A DNA stretch of 64,000 bases, from assembly GCF_029784155.1 (NCBI RefSeq), contig NC_073692.1, positions 157,633,582-157,697,581 on the forward strand, written 5' to 3'. The position numbers and the translations under genes are program-made. The DNA is from Uranotaenia lowii (Eukaryota > Arthropoda > Insecta > Diptera > Culicidae). Shown here piece by piece: positions 57,636 to 64,000 of the stretch. The notes below the pieces were generated by a model. That model made no database searches, was not told the DNA's origin, and saw nothing but the letters and a program-made list of their open reading frames with translations. Position 1 is the stretch's first letter. Every line of letters begins with the position of its first letter.

Positions 57636-59292
57636 CTATTTTATTGCCCAGTACCGCTCCTCCGGGCACAGTTCCGGACGGTTTGACAGGTTCATGTCCT
57701 TTGGAACAAAATGGACAGAATTGGCCTCAAACCACTCCAGGTCAATTTTTGAATAATGGTATGATGCCAAATCCGGCCAAAATAGCGGAGCCACAGAGAA
57801 TAGACGTACAAGCTTGCCCACGAAACTTGTGTAAAAATTCCAACGCCCTTTTTGAACCAATTTTTGTTTTTTGGCTGGGACACCAGATGTCTCCAAACAC
57901 ACTAAAGAGAACTGTCAAAACAAAACTGAGGAATAAAAAAACAAAATTTAAGTTAATTTTGAGTAGGTCGTATGAGCTACTTGGAATGCTTCAAGATAAT
58001 CGCTGATTGAGTTTCGTAACACATTTCTCATATTGCATAAAAAATATATCCTAAAATTTATCCGCTATTGCCTTCGAAGTTGCAAAAACTACTAAATTTT
58101 GAGCTATGGGATGCAAATGTGATACGTGAATGAGACCCGCTTTGAGATGCCTTAGAATCAGTACCTACTGCTGGGCGAGAGTGATCGTCAAGAATGTTCT
58201 TATTTGACTGGACATAGCCGATGTTTCCTCTGACATCGATAACCGTTCAAGAAGTGCGGAAGCTTAATCCAAAAGATGTCAGTTATTTTCTGCGTCAGTA
58301 GTACTAAAATTAAATGTAAAATTTTGCTAAGTTAAAAGTAACTCCAATTTCATTAATAAAGCAATAAATTGATGCCGTTCGTTTTAAAGAGATATTGGCC
58401 AATTTATTCATGAGCTCAAATACGATTACTCCGTTTCGAAAACTAAGCGCTTTCAAAGTTGATTTGTAACTTTTGAATGGCGCAACAGATGGCACTGTTT
58501 CCAGTCAATTTTTAACGTATTTTTCTGATGATAGCTTTTAAATTTTTACACACTTTTCTGAACATTTTTCATTCGTGCTTGTACGTCTGTTCTAAGTGGC
58601 GGAGCTTCGTCGTGCTGCTGCAAGAACGGAAAACGGCGCTTCTCGAGGCACTCAGATTTGTAGATCTCGCCATTTACTGTGCCCTTTATCACGGAAGGCT
58701 CACTCCTTAGTCCGCAGGACAAATGGTCTGCCAAACGAGATATTTGGAGACGCACTTCGACATTTTTTTTTCCTTGAATTTATCGTCCACATCTTGCTCT
58801 TGCCGGTGAAAAACTCCAACCCCAGAATTTGCTTAAAATCGGCTTTTATATACGTTTCGTCATCCATTACACAGCAGCCATATTTTGTCAGCATCTTCTC
58901 ATAGAGCCTCCGTGCCCGAGTTTAAGCCGTCGATTTTTGCCACTCATCGCGATTCGGGAAGTTCTCTACCTTGTATCTATGTTGTCCAGCTCTCTTCTTT
59001 GCATTCTGGACGTAGCTCTGCGACATGCCGATCTTTTTAGCCAAATCACGGCTTGAGGCGTTGAAATTTGCTTTAATCATCCGCTTTACCTTTCCCTCCG
59101 TCTTTTTGTTCTCCGGTCTCGGTTTTCTTCCAGCTCCTTTGATGTCAACTGCTCCGGGAACCACTTCAACACTCTGGAGACGGTTGAATGGCAAATGTTA
59201 AATTGTTTTCCCAACTGCCGGTGCGACAGGTCAGAAAATTCCAGGTGTTTGGAAAGAATTTGTTTTCACGACTTGCGTTGGTTCACTTCCAT
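57636..59292 (-). pseudogene. Decayed Tc1/mariner (DD37E-like) transposase
   Basis: Minus-strand fragments in order: start near 59292 with an early stop, 59194-58922 (HTH region, SRDLAKKIGMSQSYVQNAKKR), 58894-58760 (DDETYIKADFKQ, first catalytic Asp), 58755-58590 (GTVNGEIYKSECLEKR), then a break, then 57820-57636 (LFWPDLASYHYSK with the second Asp, and PELCPEERYWAIK with the last acid 37 residues on). About 650 bp between 57903 and 58545 do not match and may be an insertion. It is related to but clearly different from the two ITmD37E copies. Element ends were not found. Confidence 0.8.
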
Positions 59293-59299
59293 TTTCGTT

Positions 59300-60376
59300 G
59301 AATCGAAAAACACGACTTCGATTTGACAGCATGTAAACAATACACATCAATGAGAAAGTGTGCAAAATTTGGTTGATTTTTACCCAATGATTAGAAAGTT
59401 ATGCCCTGTTGAATGTGTCGCAATAATTTCGTGTTCGCCTTTTAGGTTTGCTTAGGTGTCTCTGTATTATCGGCTATCAAGAATTATATCCCAGCAAACA
59501 TGAAATCGCATTAAAAATGATAACTAAAGTCATTAAAAACGTTATTGATATCGTAATTCCAACTACCGCAAGTAAAAGGTCGTAAAAATCGTCACTCGAA
59601 CTCGGAATAAATGGTTTAAATCGGATATGATAAAAAGAATCAGAATGGAGAAAAAAAAGGATCAGAAGGAGTATTTGCAAGAATTGCCCAATGACAGAAG
59701 CAGCAAATATTGTCGCTGGCAACGGTTCGCATGCGCTGAGAGAAAAAACTTGTACTCTCTTGCATTCTTACTATGTATGTATATTGCCTCGACTTTGGTA
59801 GGTAAATGCTGTTTTTTTCAAGTTTCATACGATCATTTTGTAATGTATATGAAACGTATAACAAAGTTGTTGAGAAATATACCTACAAAAATGTTTGCTA
59901 GGATGTGTAGAAGATAAATGAATCCCGCATTGACCATTGTCTTCTACAACTTTATTAATAACTGTCTTTAACAACTTAATTTTCCTCTGCTAATCCGCTC
60001 GTCGTGTTGATTCATTGCATTGATAATTTTCTCACACTATTAAAACGGGATGTGGAGCGTCTCAAATCAATGATGATAATACGGCCCAACTGTAACTTTT
60101 TTTTTATTTGATTTACATAAAATCTGTCAAACGAATGGATTTTTGCACAAGGAGATGATTTTTTGCGAAGAATGATCTCTCCTTTTTTCCAGGGCCGGGT
60201 TAAGCCATCGGGGGGCCCGGGGCAATTTTTCTCGGGGGGCCCCTATGATTCGCTTTTTTTTTTAAATGCTATCCCAGAGAATACAAAACATTTTGAACGT
60301 TTATAAAAACTGGAGATGTGTTCAATATAATCTCTTCAAATAGCCATGTTTCCGTTGTAGAAATTTGTTTCTAGTA
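59300..60376. other. Unassigned region with a hAT-like end at 60193
   Basis: 60192-60255 reads CAGGGCCGGGTTAAGCCATC, then GGGGGGCCCGGGGC and a second GGGGGGCCCC, a style seen at hAT termini; no mate was found. The minus-strand ORF at 59477-59722 is hydrophobic but unrecognised. Confidence 0.35.
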
Positions 60377-60987
60377 CCGTAATCCGGGGTAATATTGATC
60401 ACTTTTTTCAATATTTTTCGTTTATTTTTTCTGTTAAGAGGAATGTGGCATGTTTCATATTTTAAAAATCAGTACTGGACTCCAAAACGTAAAACATGTT
60501 TGCAGAAATTTATTAGACCACTATAAATTTGATTAAAAAATCGATTTCGTCTCTGTTTTGTATTTGATGCTTTGGGGTTACATTGATCAGTCTCTATTTT
60601 GACGGTTTTTACGAGTTTTCTCGATCATAAAGGATTCAAAACACCTTCATACTATTTACAAATGCTAGTTTCTAAATTTCATATTGCTTTTTAACGTTTT
60701 GTTTTGAAAACATTTATAATTGAAAAAAGTACATATATATTGCATACATTTAGGGGCAAAAATTAAAACAATTGCTATATAGTTTGAGCTAAGAATACAA
60801 ATGAAATTTTACCTTAACACATTCCTCTAGGCCCACCTACTATTTCCATTTTCATTTTTTCTTCAAAGTTAACCATTTGATAGGGTTTCTATCCATTTGT
60901 CCAATATGGGTTTATACTTGGAAAATGTCCTTATTTTTTAAATATCAAAAATTTAACATTGAATGACTGTAAAAATGGCACTATAAC

Positions 60988-62313
60988 CACAGATTAATAC
61001 AGACTAGACACTCTTTTTCAGTTTTTAGCAATTTTTATGGGCAATGTCGGCACCAGAGGCGCGTCGATCACAAAAAATTAACTGACACTATCGAAGCTGG
61101 CGATTTTATTTTGTTCGAATTCTGAAGTTGGAATGCAAGTTGCCATGATACAATTGTTTTTGTTTTTTTGGTTCGAGAGAAAAAATTGAGAATATTAGCG
61201 ATGGCAAAAAACAGTGGAACCGCGAAAGAAGGTCGGCCGCTTCCGAAAAACCGACTATAACAGTTAGGAAGGTTAGTTGTTTTGTCCTTGTTATCGAAAG
61301 CGAATTAACATTAATTAGGTATAATTATTTTCCAGAGCATAGCAGTTGACGCATCGCGATGCCAAGAAAATGAAGACCTCAAGCTTGATCGGATTAGGAA
61401 AACTACTGATTGACTACGATGACTTCCGTTAACCATGCTATTTTCACGAGCAGGTGGATGTTGACTTGGCAGTAGCAACACCTGTTCCTGTTGCTTCCGT
61501 TACCCAGAAGCTGATCCTGTAGCCAGCTGATGATTTTGAAGCTCGACGTGGGGAGGAAGGATGACTCCGGGAAGGATCCCCAAGAATATTAAAAACTGTG
61601 GCCCGACGATGTGGAAGGGTCCCCTTAAAAGTGTAGTGTCAAAGTGTAAAAATAAATTTAAAATGAATAATGGTTTATAAATAAAACAAATGGATCCGGA
61701 ACCTATAACTTTTTCTTCATATTTTGAAGAAAAACTAAATTATTTCAAATAATAAGCTTCATATTTAAAACAGAAAAAAATATTGTTTTGTAGGGTTTTA
61801 TTATCAGCTTCCGGCTGAGTTTTTTTTTCTGCGGAATTAGAATCTTAATATACAGCCCATCCACCAAACAGAGAAAGATTGATTCGACAAGTCGTGAGTG
61901 TGTGTCGTGTGTCCAAGCGTCGTGAAGCATACTATCTGCTCCGACAAGAGTCATTGTCCGGCAAAAAAACAAATTTTGCGCAAGAAAATGTGCAATATTT
62001 ACAATTTTAACTTCCTTCATGTCTTCTTTTGCTGTGTACTTTCGGAAGATGTGAGTCCACTGACTGTATTTTTAATCGGCGACGACCACAATAAGGTTTT
62101 CAAATTTGGAATGAAAACGATTTTCACCCACCATTGTTTTGTTTGTTTTTATTTTTGACTAATCGATATTTTCCATGGCTACTTAGACAATTTTTGTGTT
62201 TTTTAAAGGTTGAGGCAATGTCGATACAAGATGGCAGTGGAATCACTTGGAATCACTTTTGCGAAAAATTGGCTAGAATTTTCTATGGAGAGTCATGTCT
62301 GTATTAGTCTGTG
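60988..62313. mobile_element. Nested element, TIR CACAGAYTAATACAGAC, 7-bp target duplication
   Basis: CACAGATTAATACAGAC at the left is mirrored at the right (GTCTGTATTAGTCTGTG). CTATAAC is duplicated exactly at 60981-60987 and 62314-62320. The interior is not transposase-like; it carries a GC-richer gene-like segment. The superfamily is undetermined; a 7-bp duplication (or 8 bp with a mismatch) would fit several. Confidence 0.7.
61201..61690 (+). pseudogene. Gene-like segment carried by the nested element
   Basis: An ATG at 61201 opens 19 codons (MAKNSGTAKEGRPLPKNRL) before a stop. Then comes an intron-like 61272-61335 (GTTAGT...TTTTCCAG, 64 bp), a GC-richer second block with several broken frames, and AATAAA at 61651 and 61680. 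The layout suggests a small host gene captured with its intron and now decayed. The source gene was not recognised. Confidence 0.35.
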
Positions 62314-62648
62314 CTATAACTATATATTTACAAAGAAAAAAAGTAGTTCTTTTACATTCAACAACCCGTTTGCTTCTAAATGCTTTTAGATTTCATCAGG
62401 AGAGTTGTTTGTTTGCAAGCCTTGGGAAAGAAGATATTTTAAGATTTTAAAATTACTTTTTTACTAACAGAAAAGAATTTCAAATACAAATCAAATTTAG
62501 TCTATTTGATACTCAGTTTATAGGCTTTCAAACGTAGAAAACAGTTATAAAAAATTCAAACTATAGACTGAGTTATTGATGATAATGTACAAAAATATAT
62601 TGTTGGTCAAAGATACCTCGGTGATCAAAGTTACCCCGTTTTACGGTA

Positions 62649-64000
62649 TCTTCAAATAAAAATTGTTCATTTATCAAGTGCAAGTTTGTGACCGTTCACT
62701 ATGTTACGGCCACGCTAGCAAAGGTGCACCCAGGGGAGCTGACCAAATCATTTATTTAGTTAGGAGTTTAGGGTAGATATAAGGAAATTTCACAGCAAAG
62801 GTACCAATTAAAACCGTAATTAAAAATTCTATAAATAAATGAATAAAGTGAAATTTCATAAGAAAAGCTAAGAACTGAGCAGGAGAATGGCACAATTAAA
62901 TAAAATACACAATACACATGACAGGTACTGTAAATAGCTTTTCACAACAACACTCGAACCACGACACACCCCTGAATACTCCAGGAGTCGTCTAAATGCG
63001 ATTTAGACGAGTCGGGAGCAAAATCCAAAAGGAGGGAAAACTGCGATCAGCAACTTCCTCTTCCACTTGGATCGAGACCTCGAGGCAGCTAACACCCAAA
63101 TATCGAAGCTGCAGTGCAAAAGTATAACTTTTAAAAGTGTCTCGCGCGGTTAAACGGGACGTCTTTACCCGTCGCGATAATCCGAGTGTCGAGAGGCTGA
63201 AACCACGATAGCGCCAATTACTATCGGCACAGCCGCAAAAATTGTCGAATCGACCGAAACCAGGTTGAGTGGTCGGATCTTCGTGTTAGACAACACGGTG
63301 TCTCTGGGAGAAAATTTTATTTTTCGAAAATTAGCATCGCTAATTTTTGCACCATTTAAAAGCTGGGATTTTCCCCTTTCATTTGAGCCCAAATTTGAAA
63401 TAATCCACCGGGGGGTCTAGAACATTTTATTTTTTTGAAGATTTTTTAACCTTTTTAATGGTTTTTCAAAAGCCAAAATCATATTTATCACTGCGAAAAA
63501 GCTCGTCTTACTTTTAGCGTAAATTTAACATTATATGTCAATAACATGATTCAATAGGAAATTTCCCTGGCTACAATTTTGTAGAAGACATCAAAGTGAT
63601 ACAAATTGAGAGAAAAGAGTTGTAATGTTACAAACAAAGTGATTATTATTTCATTTAAAACATCTAATAAAACTTCTCACCATTGATTGTACTAAGACCA
63701 GAAAAAGTATTCTACGAGCTTAGTTATTGATTGAAGAGTATATAAATGTTCAAAATGGTTTATTTTCATTAAAAAATTAATCTTTTACATTAAGTTGATT
63801 AGGATTATCTGAATTCATGAGCATGTGTAGGGTTTTATTCTGGAAAAAATGTATTCCGCCTTTCTGGAAAATTTAGTTATTTGTATTTTGAGCTAAGTTA
63901 GTGTGAATACGTTATGAACAAACATTTGGGACTAGGAAACGAATTAGATTTACTTCTTGCATTTAAGCTCAAAATTCAAATAATTCACCTGGATTTTAAA
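62649..64000. other. Unassigned; GC-rich, LTR-like block at 62702-63420
   Basis: 62702 starts TGTTACGGCCACGC, an LTR-style start, and the block contains a 9-bp-stem perfect hairpin CGTCTAAAT-GCG-ATTTAGACG (62989-63009) and several CG-rich motifs. No matching second LTR, gag or pol is in the window, so a solo LTR or leader is only a guess. 63430-64000 is AT-rich without features. Confidence 0.3.

Larger units (their letters stand above)
60377..62646. mobile_element. TA-flanked element, TIR CCGTAATCCGGGGTAA, host of a nested insertion
   Basis: The left end CCGTAATCCGGGGTAATATT is mirrored by the right end, which reverses to CCGTAAAACGGGGTAACTTT. TA duplications lie at 60375-60376 and 62647-62648. 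The sub-terminal TTGATCAC is also mirrored. About 1.3 kb of its length is a second element (60988-62313). No transposase. Confidence 0.8.

Noticed and set aside
59477..59722. Hydrophobic 81-codon minus-strand ORF
   Set aside because: Looks like a membrane segment but has no family match, promoter or splice signal; likely composition.
62702..63420. Solo LTR or LTR-element leader
   Set aside because: TGTTACGG start is suggestive, but no second LTR, no CA end, target duplication or primer site could be fixed.

Overview
The window is AT-rich, intron-containing animal DNA, almost certainly from a dipteran and most likely a mosquito. The reasons are two Tc1/mariner elements of the DD37E (ITmD37E) type known from mosquitoes, an intact gypsy-type errantivirus, CR1/L2-like non-LTR debris and introns of 56-100 bp. 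Everything was read by eye; no search was run.

Host genes are few and lie in the first 17 kb. (1) A trypsin-like serine protease on the minus strand (7500 down to 4878, last exon outside the window); its introns hold a complete mariner (5820-7101) and probably a 3-kb long-inverted-repeat element (1697-4767). (2) A short plus-strand gene (11690-12005) encoding little more than a RAD23-type XPC-binding domain. (3) Two head-to-head secreted-peptide genes that no long ORF reveals: a 121-residue protein from seven small exons on the minus strand (14564-13801, all introns phase 1) and a 53-residue peptide from three exons on the plus strand (14837-16679). Their start codons are 272 bp apart.

From 18 to 45 kb the window is a stack of nested mobile DNA. 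A ~1.15-kb unit X is present twice, head to tail (copy A 22548-26215, copy B 35746-44640), and an ITmD37E copy sits exactly at the A/B junction. That copy is split by an 8.2-kb errantivirus (26419-34654) with intact gag, pol and env. Copy A carries a hAT-like element. Copy B carries a Z repeat, a 4.8-kb LTR element without gag or pol, and a pogo-like element. Each insertion in one X copy has its empty site in the other, which confirms the target duplications.

The most unusual object is inside the gag/pol-less LTR element: at 38571-39244 there are about 26 exact copies of GGACTTCGGTCC, which as RNA is the extra-stable C(UUCG)G tetraloop hairpin. A second hairpin motif (GGCAAAGTTGCC) is interspersed, and relics further downstream keep the stem but not the loop.

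From 45 to 64 kb no host gene could be supported. The region holds TA-flanked MITEs (51322-52274, 53390-53855, 60377-62646), a second Z repeat, a decayed mariner (57636-59292), tRNA-derived SINE remnants, tandem duplications and a nested element (60988-62313) carrying a gene-like spliced segment.
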